A program made the position numbers and the translations under genes. A model generated the notes under the pieces. The model saw only the letters and a list, made by a program, of their open reading frames with translations. It did no database searches and was not told the origin of the DNA. From Chitinophagaceae bacterium (GTDB taxonomy: Bacteria > Bacteroidota > Bacteroidia > Chitinophagales > Chitinophagaceae): a stretch of DNA of 64,000 nt. This document shows, piece after piece, positions 51,264 through 60,872 of the stretch; positions within the stretch are counted from its first letter, which is position 1, and the number at the start of each line of letters is the position of its first letter. The stretch covers positions 1 through 64,000 of the forward strand of contig JADJOC010000008.1 in the NCBI GenBank assembly GCA_016713965.1, written 5' to 3'.

Positions 51264-51629
51264 TTACAGCGCTGCTACATTTTTTTGAAAGAAATCTTTG
51301 AACTTCTTTTTGGTAAGCATGGTATCAATAATTTTAAATACGGTGGTTTTATCCTCTTCATCGAGTTGTTCTAACAAATGCAATTGTTCTACAGCCGGTT
51401 CATTTTTTATATTTACTTCTTTAGGCACATCACTATCAAGGTTAATAACTTGATCAACTGTAAGGCGGTAAAGTTTAGAAAGCTTTTGGAGCTCCTTTAC
51501 AGAAGGCTCACGAATGCCTGTTTCAATTTTATTATAGTTGGTATACCCAACTCCTAATTTAGCCGCCACTTCTTTTTGTAACAGTCCTTTTTGCTCACGA
51601 AGGTGCTTTATATTTTTACCTATACTCAT
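51264..51629 (-). CDS. XRE-family regulator (C7)
   Basis: 121 residues from the ATG at 51629; an upstream in-frame ATG (51653) would add eight unlikely residues. MSIGKNIKHLREQKGLLQKEVAAKLGVGYTNYNKIETG is a helix-turn-helix, and the tail is KIIDTMLTKKKFKDFF as in C2. It is divergent from the C7 ATPase gene. The gap holds ATTTGCAACAAATA and TATTTGTATTG words that may be its operators, and a TATATTTG box near 51733. Confidence 0.82.
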   Translation of the reverse strand: MSIGKNIKHLREQKGLLQKEVAAKLGVGYTNYNKIETGIREPSVKELQKLSKLYRLTVDQVINLDSDVPKEVNIKNEPAVEQLHLLEQLDEEDKTTVFKIIDTMLTKKKFKDFFQKNVAAL

Positions 51630-51766
51630 AATAAACGGGGTTTGACAGCCCAAAAATACCGATATAAGATATTATTTGCAACAAATACCGAAAATGTGGA
51701 TATTTGTATTGCGATAAAGTGTATTTATAATTATATTTGCTCTTTCTAAAATCGCAAAATATATTT

Positions 51767-53068
51767 ATGGCAATACAATCCTTAAACCACCACAACCCCG
51801 AATACGTTACCTGGAAACATGAAGAATTAGATTTTACCCTGCTGGGAGGAATAAGGATAGAAGGTTTGCACAGTATGCGGGTAACACTCAAAGTAGATTT
51901 TAAAACCTTTCCCAGCATAAGACATGGATTGGATTTATATAATGAAAGCCAGACACAAAAATTAATAAAAAGCATTGCCGAACGTTTTATCCTTACTACC
52001 ACTTATGTACATGCAGCTGTGGGTCATTTAATCAACACGATAGAAGATTACAGGTTAACAGCAATAGACAACAATAAATTAAAAACCCTGCAACAAAAAC
52101 CAACACTCACCAAAGAAGAAATTACCGAAGCAGAAACATTTTTAAGAGAAGGGAATTTATTACAACGAACAAACGATTACATCGGCAAGTCAGGTGTTAT
52201 CGGTGAAGAAACAAACAGGCTCATCATATTTTTGGTTTTTACCAGTAGAAAAACAGCAAGGCCATTGCACATTATCAGCTTTGGAAGTTCAGGTGTTGGC
52301 AAATCACATTTACAGGAAAAAGTCGGGGAACTGATACCAAAAGAAGACAAGATAGAATTAACATCAGTAAGCGGCAATGCATTTTATTATTATGTAGATG
52401 ACGACTTAGGCAACAAACTTATTTTGATAGAAGATTATGACGGCGTGTTTGCAGCATTGTATCCTATAAGGGAACTGCAAAGCAAACAAAAGATCAGTAA
52501 GACAATTACTATGAGAGACCGTAATGGAAACACCCGGACGTTACATTTAACGGTACACGGCCCGGTGAGCATTGGAGGCTGTACGACAAATGAGCATGTG
52601 TATGAGGACAATGCGAACCGGAGCTTTTTAATTTATTTAGATGAAACAGAACAACAGGACGAAAAAGTAATGGATTACCAAAGAAAATTATCCGCCGGAA
52701 AAATAGATATAACACAGCAGCAAAAAATACAAAAATTATTACAGAACGTACAAAGGATGCTACAGCCCATTACCGTAAGAAATCCCTATGCAGAAAAATT
52801 AATCATACCCAGGGAAGTTTTTAAACCCAGGCGAACCAATGCCCATTACATCGCCTTTATAGAAGTAATAACTTTTTACAAACAATACCAGCGGGAGCAT
52901 AAAGTTGACAAAGAAACAGGAGAAATTTATATCGAAACTACATTGGAAGATATTGCAGAAGCTAACGAGTTAATGAAAAATATTTTATTAAAAAAAAGTG
53001 ATGAGTTAGGTTATGCGACAAGAAAGTTTTTAGAGAACGCAAAGCAATATTTACAATCCCCAGCCTAG
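51767..53068 (+). pseudogene. Truncated P-loop ATPase replication protein (C7)
   Basis: 433 residues, closely related to the C6 protein (GSSGVGKS, ILIEDYDG, YEDNANRSFLIYLDE). From about 52740 to 52970 the DNA is almost the same as C6, while upstream it differs in many third positions, a sign of gene conversion. After LENAKQYLQSP the frame runs into the palindrome at 53067 and stops. The winged helix, iterons and everything downstream are lost, so C7 is a remnant and the array ends here. Confidence 0.8.
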
Positions 53069-53166
53069 GCTCGTGCTCACGAGCCTTAATTCCGCATCCT
53101 TAAAAGTTGCACATAGGTATGCAGTGCAAGGGAGTGACACCGCTTTCAGACGGGGCAGGCTACAAC
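53067..53166. repeat. Palindrome and intergenic hairpin at the right end of the array
   Basis: AGGCTCGTG..CACGAGCCT (53067-53086) also occurs at 12590-12610 in the C2/C3 junction. It is followed by CACCGCTTTCAGACGGGG-CAGGCTACAACGATG (about 53135-53172). Related copies of that second repeat lie near 57012-57045 (inverted) and 58372-58405. They are probably dispersed intergenic repeats of this genome. Confidence 0.55.
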
Positions 53167-53208
53167 GATGATGCCATGAAAAACTACTGCTGGCAACAAA
53201 AAACTAAT

Positions 53209-53715
53209 TTACTCAAAGTCACTTCTCGAAAATGTCCCAGGCGCAGCATGGTCTCCTTCATCTAAATCAAAATTTACGTATTCAATTCCTGGCAATTCTG
53301 TTAAATTATAAGTAGCATTTGCCATGTAAGCCTCCGCACCGCTGGTGCCCATTTGTTGGGTTAAATATGTGCTTTCAGGAATTTTTACATAAATAGTATC
53401 ACCCGATATTTTTTTTAAAACCAATTTAACTTCAGGATAAATATTATTTGTGAGACCAATCATATTCGTAGTATTAACAGAATCCGCAGCAATTGGCCTG
53501 TTCTTTTTCATTTGTATCTTGCCGGTTTGCTCATCCATACCCGTAGACCATACATAATTTGCAGTGGTTTCATTAACACTAACCGATACAGTATCTGCCG
53601 GAATAATGCTAACACTATCAACAGGTGAAGATTTAATTTTATCAGTCGAATTATTTGTACACGAGGCTGTTATTATCACAACTGTAATGGCCGGAAGAAA
53701 TAATTTATACATCAT
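53209..53715 (-). CDS. Hypothetical lipoprotein
   Basis: 168 residues. Signal with lipobox (LFLPAITVVIITASC), so lipid-anchored, followed by a low-complexity Ser/Thr/Asp region and a compact C-terminal part (LVLKKISGDTIYVKIPESTYLTQ). No family is recognised. It is the first single-copy gene to the right of the array and has no link to it. Confidence 0.6.
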   Translation of the reverse strand: MMYKLFLPAITVVIITASCTNNSTDKIKSSPVDSVSIIPADTVSVSVNETTANYVWSTGMDEQTGKIQMKKNRPIAADSVNTTNMIGLTNNIYPEVKLVLKKISGDTIYVKIPESTYLTQQMGTSGAEAYMANATYNLTELPGIEYVNFDLDEGDHAAPGTFSRSDFE

Positions 53716-53779
53716 ATAATTTATTTAGTGCTTATACAAAGATAAATTCTAATAGTAAAAATTCAATGTTAAAATATCA

Positions 53780-54504
53780 TCAGTCGAGGTATAAATAATA
53801 ATCACGCAGTAAAGTAACAAATTCATCTGTATATTTTTCATCTGCATTTTTTATACAAAAATCTTTGGAGATGCAATGTTTCTTTTGTTTAGAAAAAATA
53901 ATATTCCCCTGAAATAATCATGAATTTCAGATGGCTTAATCAATATTTTTTGATCCAAATAAAAATCATACTGTAATGCTTCTTCTTCAAAATATTTTAA
54001 CCGGTGGCAGGGGAGCAGCACCATAAAAAAACCATCGTTTTTTAATAACCGGTTAATAGTTACTAATAAATCTTTTAATGAAAGCGTAATATTATGCCGG
54101 GCTGTATTTTTATGAGTATCCGTTGATACTAAATCATTTTCAAAAAAAGGCGGGTTACTTATGATGGCATCATATTTTTTTTGTGGTTCAAATTGCAAAA
54201 TATCCGCATGATGCACAGAAATATTTTCTTTAAATTTTGAACCTTCAATATTTTGCCGTGCCTGCATACAGGCACCATCTTCCACTTCCACCGCATCAAT
54301 GGCTATTTTATTTTTTTGAGCCACCATCAGGCTTAATAAACCTGTTCCTGTTCCAATATCAAGACATGTGATATCAGCTGATTTTTGTTGCAAAATTTCA
54401 TAAGCTGCAATGGCGCCAAACAAGCAGGCATCCGTGCAAACCTTCATGGCGCATTGATCCTGAAAAACGGTAAACTGCTTGAATTTAAAAAAGTTATTGG
54501 CCAC
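53780..54504 (-). CDS. trmN6: tRNA1(Val) adenine-37 N6-methyltransferase family (TrmN6/YfiC), one frameshift
   Basis: Class I SAM-dependent methyltransferase of about 240 residues. CLDIGTGTGLLSLMVAQ is the SAM-binding motif I, and ISNPPFFEND is the NPPF/Y motif of N6-adenine methylation. It begins MANNFFKFKQFTVFQDQCAMKV, as is usual for the YfiC family. An indel near 53890 ends the main frame early; the continuation FSKQKKHCISKDF ... YTDEFVTLLRDYYLYLD in the shifted frame is the normal family end. The substrate is inferred from the E. coli member. Confidence 0.8.
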
Positions 54505-54531
54505 TGATAAATAAAATTTTGAGTAATGTAC

Positions 54532-55574
54532 CTACCATTCCGCCCTTGCAGCAGGGCTTATGCCAAGGTCAGCGAAATCATTATTTAAATATTTATAATA
54601 AGCAGTAATGGCTATCATTGCAGCATTATCCGTACAATATTCAAAGGCAGGAATAAATGTTTTCCAATCCAATTGTTTGCCCATTTGTACAAATGCTTTA
54701 CGCAAACCGCTATTGGCACTTACACCACCGGCAAGGCAGATATTTTTTATCCCGGTTTGCTTAGCGGCTTTTTTTTAATTTGTTTAATAATATGCTGATA
54801 ATCCTAGCTTGTACTGAAGCACAAATGTCGCTAAGGTTTTCCTCAATAAATTTTCTCTTTTCTTCTTCTGAAGCTAAAAATTCAGTTTTATAAATATTGC
54901 TGCTGCCGGCATTTTGTAAAAAATATAATATAGAAGTTTTTAACCCGCTAAAGCTAAAATTTAATCCCTCAATCTGTGGTTCCGGAAAATTAAATCGCTG
55001 TGGGTTACCACTGGCAGCATTTTTGTCGATTAATGGCCCGCCGGGGTAGGGAAGTCCTAATAACTTTGCTGTTTTATCAAATGCTTCACCGGCAGCATCG
55101 TCAATTGTTTCTCCCAGTACTTTCATCATTGTAGCAGATTCGCACAACACAATTTGTGTATGCCCTCCACTTACTGTAAGGCATAAAAATGGGAAATCAG
55201 GCTTTTCATCAGCAATTAAATTTGCCAATACATGTGCCTGCATATGATGTACAGCAATCAAAGGTTTGTTTAATGCAAGCGATAAAGATTTTGCAAATTG
55301 TGCACCTACAATCAGTGAGCCGATCAATCCCAGGGGATTGGGTGAATGCAACAGCGTCTATAGTTGATAGTGAGCAACCTGCAGCTGATAATGCTTCGTC
55401 CACTACAGGAACAATACTTTGTAAATGTGCCCTGCTGGCCAACTCCGGCACTACACCACCATATTTCTCATGCACCGCCTGGTTGGCAATAATATTGGAT
55501 AATATTTTACCATCCCTGCATACCGCAGCAGAAGTGTCATCGCAGGAAGATTCTATGGCTAGTATGGTTATCAA
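54532..55574 (-). CDS. tsaD: tRNA N6-adenosine threonylcarbamoyltransferase TsaD, two frameshifts
   Basis: About 345 residues when joined. It starts MITILAIESSCDDTSAAVCR and has the metal-binding HHMQAH box (near 55240), SGGHTQIV, LGLPYPGGPLIDK and FSFSGLKTSI. The C-terminal end reads CTDNAAMIAITAYYKYLNN. It transfers the threonylcarbamoyl group to A37 of ANN-decoding tRNAs and is essential in most bacteria. It is broken near 55345 and in a T10 run near 54770. Because a living cell should need it, these breaks are strong evidence of sequencing error. Confidence 0.92.
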
Positions 55575-55578
55575 TGTA

Positions 55579-55660
55579 ATTAGTAATTTGGAATTGGTAA
55601 TTAGGAAAGCAAAAATAGTTCAATTAATACCTTAATACCAAATTACTAATTACCAATTCC
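55579..55660. repeat. AT-rich palindrome between tsaD and the permease gene
   Basis: AATTAGTAATTTGG at 55579-55592 with its complement at 55638-55651. It forms a long hairpin between two minus-strand genes and partly overlaps the start of tsaD only in its flank. It resembles a small non-autonomous element or a terminator. Confidence 0.5.
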
Positions 55661-56904
55661 TTATTTACTCCTGATTGCCACCACCGGATCCATCTTAGCC
55701 GCTTGCGAGGCGGGAATAATTCCTGCAATAATTCCAACCATCAGGCAAATGATTACTGTAGTCATTAGCATGGGGATGGAAATATAAACCGGGAAATTAA
55801 GTGGCCCTGATAATATTAAAGTGAGGATATACACAAATATCAAACCTATAGCCCCGCCAATAATACAGAGTACTGCGGCTTCCATTAAAAACTCAAACAG
55901 GATGCTGCCTTTTTTGGCACCGATAGCTTTCTTAAGACCGATAATACTCGTACGTTCCCTTACCGTTACAAACATGATATTGGCAATGCCAAACATACCT
56001 ACAATCAGGCTGATGCCACCAATTACTGCACCTACAATATTTAAAGTAACGAATGAATCGGATATGGCTTTACTAAATGCCTCCACACTATTCAATGAAA
56101 AATTATCTTCCTGTGTAGGGCTGATACGGCGTATCTGCCGCATGATGCCTTTCAGCTCATCGCTTAGTGCAGCTGTGCTTATGCCATTTTTTCCTTTGGC
56201 AATTAATATAGGATTACTGTTTTCTTCATTAAATATTTGCTTGCAAAATTTATAAGGCATCATTACACAATTATCATAATCCCAGCCAATAAAGTTTTTT
56301 CCTTCTTTTTTATCACACCAATAACAGTAGCTTTTTTGCCTTTTATTTCTATTTGCTTGCCCAGCGCCCTTTCACCACTGCCAAATAAATTTTCTGCATT
56401 GGTAAAACCAATAAGGCACACATTGGTTCCTTGTGTAAATTCACTTGAAGAAAAAAAACGTCCCTGGTCAAAGCTTACCGGCTGGATAGTCATTTGTGCT
56501 TCTACAATTCCATATACACTTGCATTTTCTATTACATCATTTTTATGTGATATATTTCCCCTCGTTTGCATTAAAAAACTAATATCTTCCAGCAACTGCG
56601 ACCGTTGCTTTACCAATCCTGCTTCTTCATATTTCATTACAGGCCTGGCCCTGAATTTCCAAAAAGGCTGGTCCGGGCCGCCACTATAATCCCATTTATC
56701 TATATAAATAGTATTGCTGCCCAGGGTTTTTACTTCATTCTGGGTATTTCTTTCCAGGCTGTTTACCGTAGCTAATACACCAATAATGCAAAATATTCCA
56801 AACGCAACACCGGTAAGGCTTAATGCAGTACGCAATTTATTCACCCTTAATTCCTGGAAGGTAAGTTTTAGCGAATTGCCAATAATGTTAAGCGCTTTGC
56901 CCAT
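55661..56904 (-). CDS. MacB/FtsX-type ABC transporter permease, one frameshift
   Basis: About 413 residues. N-terminal membrane segment (LRTALSLTGVAFGIFCIIGVLAT, preceded by LKLTFQELRVNK), a periplasmic MacB_PCD domain (about residues 50-240), then three membrane segments of the FtsX domain (IVGAVIGGISLIVGMFGIAN, AAVLCIIGGAIGLIFVYIL, VIICLMVGIIAGIIPASQAA). The end MDPVVAIRSK is typical. A single-base shift near 56285 joins KKEKTLLAGI to GWDYDNCVMMPYKFC. It needs an ATPase partner encoded elsewhere. Substrate unknown. Confidence 0.85.
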
Positions 56905-57093
56905 GCTTCAAAATTAGTGTAAGCAAGTTAATTGAAACAATAAATGTTATAAATGGCTGCGCCATTTTAATAAATTTTTGTTACCAGCATTAGTATTTCA
57001 TAGCATCACCGTTGTAGCCTGCCCCGTCTGAAAGCGGGGTCGCACTCTTTTGCATTTTATCTTTATTCAGATTTATTTAAAAAACAATAGATT

Positions 57094-57198
57094 ATGGAAA
57101 CGCCCTACGAAAGCTTTGCGTTCATAAATATTATTTTCTTAATAGTCGTTCTGTATGCCATTACATTTTTTAATTTTGAACAAAATATTTATAATTAA
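57094..57198 (+). CDS. Possible 34-aa membrane protein
   Basis: METPYESFAFINIIFLIVVL starts a short frame with one hydrophobic helix (residues about 10-26) and a charged end. It lies 10 bases before the DUF4241 gene. No homologue is known to me; it may be chance or a small leader-type protein. Confidence 0.3.
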   Translation: METPYESFAFINIIFLIVVLYAITFFNFEQNIYN

Positions 57199-57208
57199 AT
57201 GAGATAAT

Positions 57209-57829
57209 ATGAAAAACGTTGCCCGCCTATTTACTCAGCCAACTACAGATGAAATGGAACCTTTTCGACTTGGCATGCTTTTTCTTTCATCAGGCAATGT
57301 AGTTGCCTGCGACCCGTTAACAAGCCCTGAAATGAAACCTTTTGCAAAAACAGTACAACCAGGCAAATATGCTGTTAATTTATATTCTGATCCAGGTGAA
57401 GGCGGTATTGCTTATGCAGAATTAAAAATCAGCGATGAGCATGTGGTAAAATGGGAAATGGCTGTTAAGGAAGGGCAAGACATTACAACGTTAAAAGAAG
57501 GTGAAATTTTTGGGTATCCTGTTGACACTTGTTTGGGTTCTTTTATGGATGCAGATACCGCCAAACTAATCGATAAGCACGATAGGGAACTGCAGCAAAA
57601 ATTAGGGGACAAATATGTAAGCTACTATGATGATTATTTTGAAGACTTAATGGATAGTGAAGAGACTGGGGACAACTTTATTGCCCAACCTTATCCTGAA
57701 CTGGAAAATAACTTTGCAGTTTTTACATCAGGTTATGGAGATGGCTTTTATGCTACATATGTTGGTCTTGATAAAAATGATTTGCCTGTAAAGTTTATAA
57801 CTGAATTTGTTAGTATAGAAGAAGGGTAG
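57209..57829 (+). CDS. DUF4241 domain protein
   Basis: 206 residues, intact. FLSSGNVVACDPLTSPEMKPF, GKYAVNLYSDPGEGGIAYAELKI and DTCLGSFMDADTA with NFAVFTSGYGDGFYATYVGLD are the conserved blocks of DUF4241. Members are soluble beta-rich proteins, some near polymorphic toxin loci as candidate immunity factors, but there is no toxin beside this one. Function unknown. Confidence 0.8.
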   Translation: MKNVARLFTQPTTDEMEPFRLGMLFLSSGNVVACDPLTSPEMKPFAKTVQPGKYAVNLYSDPGEGGIAYAELKISDEHVVKWEMAVKEGQDITTLKEGEIFGYPVDTCLGSFMDADTAKLIDKHDRELQQKLGDKYVSYYDDYFEDLMDSEETGDNFIAQPYPELENNFAVFTSGYGDGFYATYVGLDKNDLPVKFITEFVSIEEG

Positions 57830-58438
57830 ATTTTAGTATTTAAATTGCTCACCTTAGGGCAAGGATAAAAATATATGTCACTCAAAAATGGCTTTAAACA
57901 TCCATATTATTCCCCGCCTTAAAGGCTTTGCCTTCTGTTTTCAAAAGAATCCCGTATTCTGCAAACTCTCCAAAGCTTTGCCTTCTACTCCGTAGGAGTA
58001 AAATACTTCTAGAATAAAATGTTGCAACAATCTGTGGACTCCTTCAGGGTTCAACATTTCATCCAAAAAACATCGGATAGATTTTGTTGAACCCCGCTGG
58101 GGTTCTCTGGGCGATTATATAATTTCTATAAATATTTATCTCCTATGGAGAAGCAAAGACAAATGAATGAAAAATGAGTCGTCTTTACGAAATACAATGA
58201 TCTTTAATTGTTCGCCTTCGTAAGCCCTATGTTCTCAATAGAATTTTTCTATTGCTTTTATAATTCTTGTGGCATATTTCCCTCATCCACTTACAAATAG
58301 TACCTTTGCAGCTTATAAAATAAAAAAATCGCTTCGATAAAAGCATCATAGTAGCACTGCGGTACAAGTGAGTGACCCCGCTTTCAGACGGGGCAGGCTA
58401 CAACGATGCTGCTATGAAAAACCAAAGCTGGTAACAAA
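57830..58438. repeat. Intergenic region with dispersed short hairpins
   Basis: No gene is supported. It contains AAGGCTTTGCCTT, CTCCGTAGGAG, CTCCTTCAGG, GAACCCCGCTGGGGTTC and CTCCTATGGAG words, each a small hairpin, and one copy of the CCCCGCTTTCAGACGGGG repeat (about 58367-58390) just before prfC. This is typical of dispersed intergenic repeats in Bacteroidota. A promoter for prfC is not clear. Confidence 0.5.
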
Positions 58439-60024
58439 ATGAAATATATTTCGGAAATCAACAAACGCAAAACATTTGCCATTATCTCTCACCCGGATGC
58501 CGGTAAAACTACGCTTACAGAAAAGTTTTTGCTTTTTGGAGGAGCCATACAAACGGCAGGTGCTGTAAAATCAAATAAAATTAAAAAGCATGCCACCTCC
58601 GATTTTATGGAAATTGAAAGGCAGCGTGGCATCAGTGTGGCTACCAGCGTTATGACTTTTGAATACGATGGCCATTTGATTAATTTACTGGATACTCCCG
58701 GCCATAAAGATTTTGCGGAAGATACTTACCGTACATTAACAGCCGTGGATAGCGTAGTGCTGGTAATTGACAGCGTGAATGGGGTAGAAGCACAAACCCG
58801 CCGCCTGATGGAGGTTATTGCCATGCGTAAAACACCGGTAATTGTTTTTATTAATAAAATGGACCGGGATGGCAAAAGCCGTTTTGACCTGCTGGAAGAA
58901 ATTGAAAATGAATTGAAAATCAACCTGCACCCGATGACTGTACCCATTAACAGCGGTAAGGATTTTAAGGGTGTATATGATTTACATAAAAAAGCCTGGT
59001 ATTATTTACAGCGGGCACTAAAGCTAATGATGAAGATGTTGTGGAAATAAAAGATTTGTCTAATAAAATTTTAGACAACAAAATAGGGGAGAAGGATGCT
59101 ACAACTTTACGGGAAGATGTAGAACTAATAGACGGAGTATATGGCGAATTAAATGAGGCTGATTATTTAAGCGGGCAAACCGCCCCGGTATTTTTTGGCA
59201 GCGCTGTAAATAATTTTGGCGTAAGGGAAATGCTGGATACTTTTATCCGTATAGCCCCTACGCCACGTCCAAGACATACAACTAACCGTGATGTAAAGCC
59301 TGAAGAAGATAAATTCAGCGGGTTTATTTTTAAGATACATGCTAATTTAGATCCTAAGCACCGGGACAGGATTGCTTTTTTGCGGGTGTGCAGCGGCAAA
59401 TTCCAGCGCAATAAATATTATAACCATGTACGGCTGGAAAGGGACTTCAGGTTTAGTAATCCTTACAGTTTTCTGGCCCGGCAAAAAGAGGTGATCGAAG
59501 ATGCTTTTGCAGGTGATGTGGTAGGTTTATTTGATACAGGAAACTTTAAAATAGGCGATACTTTAACGGAAGGGGAACAATTTTACTTTACAGGAATACC
59601 TAGTTTTTCTCCTGAAATTTTTAAGGAAGTACAGAATAAAGATCCTATGAAAACCAAGCAGTTGGAAAAAGGATTATTACAGCTAACGGATGAAGGTGTG
59701 GCGCAATTATTTACTCAATTTGGCGGAACTAAGAAAATAATTGGTTGTGTAGGAGAATTGCAATTTGAAGTAATTCAATATCGTTTGTTGCAGGAGTATG
59801 GTGCCTCAGTACGGATGAACAGTCTGCCCTTTTTTAAAGCCTGCTGGCTGACCAGTACAGACCCTAAAAAGCTTGAAGATTTTATCAAATATAAACAGGC
59901 CAATATTGCTGAAGATAAGGACGGTCATTTAGTTTATTTAGCCCAAAGTGAATGGTTTTTAAATACCGAAAGACAGAATAACCCGGATATTGAGTTTCAT
60001 TTCACGAGTGAGATACATAAGTAA
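58439..60024 (+). CDS. prfC: Peptide chain release factor 3, one frameshift
   Basis: Translational GTPase of about 528 residues that recycles RF1 and RF2 after peptide release. G1 SHPDAGKTTLTEKFL, G2 region RGISVATSVM, G3 DTPGHKDFAEDTYR, G4 FINKMDRDG. The later domains II and III follow (FGSAVNNFGVREMLD, FKIHANLDPKHRDRIAFLRV) with a normal end. One base is lost near 58988 in KKAWYYLQRALKL, which in the correct frame leads into NDEDVVEIKDLSNKILD. Start chosen at MKYISEINKRKTFAIISHPD. Confidence 0.92.
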
Positions 60025-60195
60025 TTAAAAGTGAAGAATTAAAAATGTAGAATTTTATTAATGTAAATATTCTCTTTTATATGCTAATCAGTATTATATT
60101 TAATAAAAGTAATTAGTAGTGAACTGATAAAATTAATTTTTGATCATTAAAATGAACACATTTTTAATTCTTCATTTTTAGTTTTTAATTAATTA
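60021..60195. repeat. MITE-like AT-rich inverted repeat
   Basis: GTAATTAAAAGTGAAGAATT (from 60021) and, near 60150-60192, its imperfect complement. The about 170-bp element fills the whole gap between prfC and the next gene. AATTAAAAATTAAAAATGA at the end of the C6 recombinase 1 is a related word. Confidence 0.55.
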
Positions 60196-60199
60196 TAAT

Positions 60200-60406
60200 A
60201 TGTATAAACTGGATAAAACCATATCAAAAGCTCAAACATTTGAACAAGCCGAAAAAGAAAAGTTGTTTTCAAAAGATACTCCTTTAGATGAAAGGTTATA
60301 CCAGTCCTGGTACCTTACCTGTATGGCGTATGGAATAGATCCTAAAAATCCTCAAAAATGGATAAAAAGTTTTATACTACCCGAAAACATCCGCTGTAAT
60401 GAGTAA
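60200..60406 (+). CDS. Small partner of a nucleotidyltransferase
   Basis: 68 residues: MYKLDKTISKAQTFEQAEKE leads into a helical protein with LYQSWYLTCMAYGID. No domain is recognised. It overlaps the nucleotidyltransferase gene by 8 bases, so the two are co-translated and could form a two-gene module such as a toxin-antitoxin pair. Confidence 0.6.
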   Translation: MYKLDKTISKAQTFEQAEKEKLFSKDTPLDERLYQSWYLTCMAYGIDPKNPQKWIKSFILPENIRCNE

Positions 60407-60857
60407 TAATATTTTTAATGAAGATTTCAGGGATTGTATAAAAGCCCTAAATGAAAATAATGTAGAATATTTATTGGTAGGAGGATATGCTGTTATTTTA
60501 CATGGATACAGAAGAACAACCGGTGATTTAGATATTTGGGTAAATACAACGCCAAAAAACCTTATACAATTACGAAAAGCTTTTTTACAATTTGGGTTGC
60601 CTGCCACCGAACTTACAGAATATAATTTTCTGCAAAATGAAGCTATTGATGTTTTTTCTTTTGGCAGGCCGCCAGTAGGTATCGATATTATGAAAAAGGT
60701 TAAAGGCTGCGATTTTGCAACCGCATATAATTTAAGCAAAGAATATATTGAAAATGGCCTGCCAATCCGTTTTATTCATTTAAATACATTACTGGAAGCT
60801 AAAAAAGCATCAGGAAGATTTAAAGATCTGGATGATATTGAAAAACTATCAGGATAA
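60399..60857 (+). CDS. Minimal nucleotidyltransferase (DUF6036-like)
   Basis: 152 residues. VEYLLVGGYAVILHGYRRTT-GDLDIWV is the GG ... D-x-D nucleotidyl-transfer site of the MNT fold. The rest (NEAIDVFSFGRPPVGIDI, HLNTLLEAKKASGRFKDLDD) is typical of DUF6036/AbiEii-like proteins. It could modify a protein or tRNA end. With the 68-residue partner it may be a toxin-antitoxin system, but it could equally be a housekeeping modifier. Confidence 0.75.
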   Translation: MSNNIFNEDFRDCIKALNENNVEYLLVGGYAVILHGYRRTTGDLDIWVNTTPKNLIQLRKAFLQFGLPATELTEYNFLQNEAIDVFSFGRPPVGIDIMKKVKGCDFATAYNLSKEYIENGLPIRFIHLNTLLEAKKASGRFKDLDDIEKLSG

Positions 60858-60872
60858 TTTAAAATAGTAATT

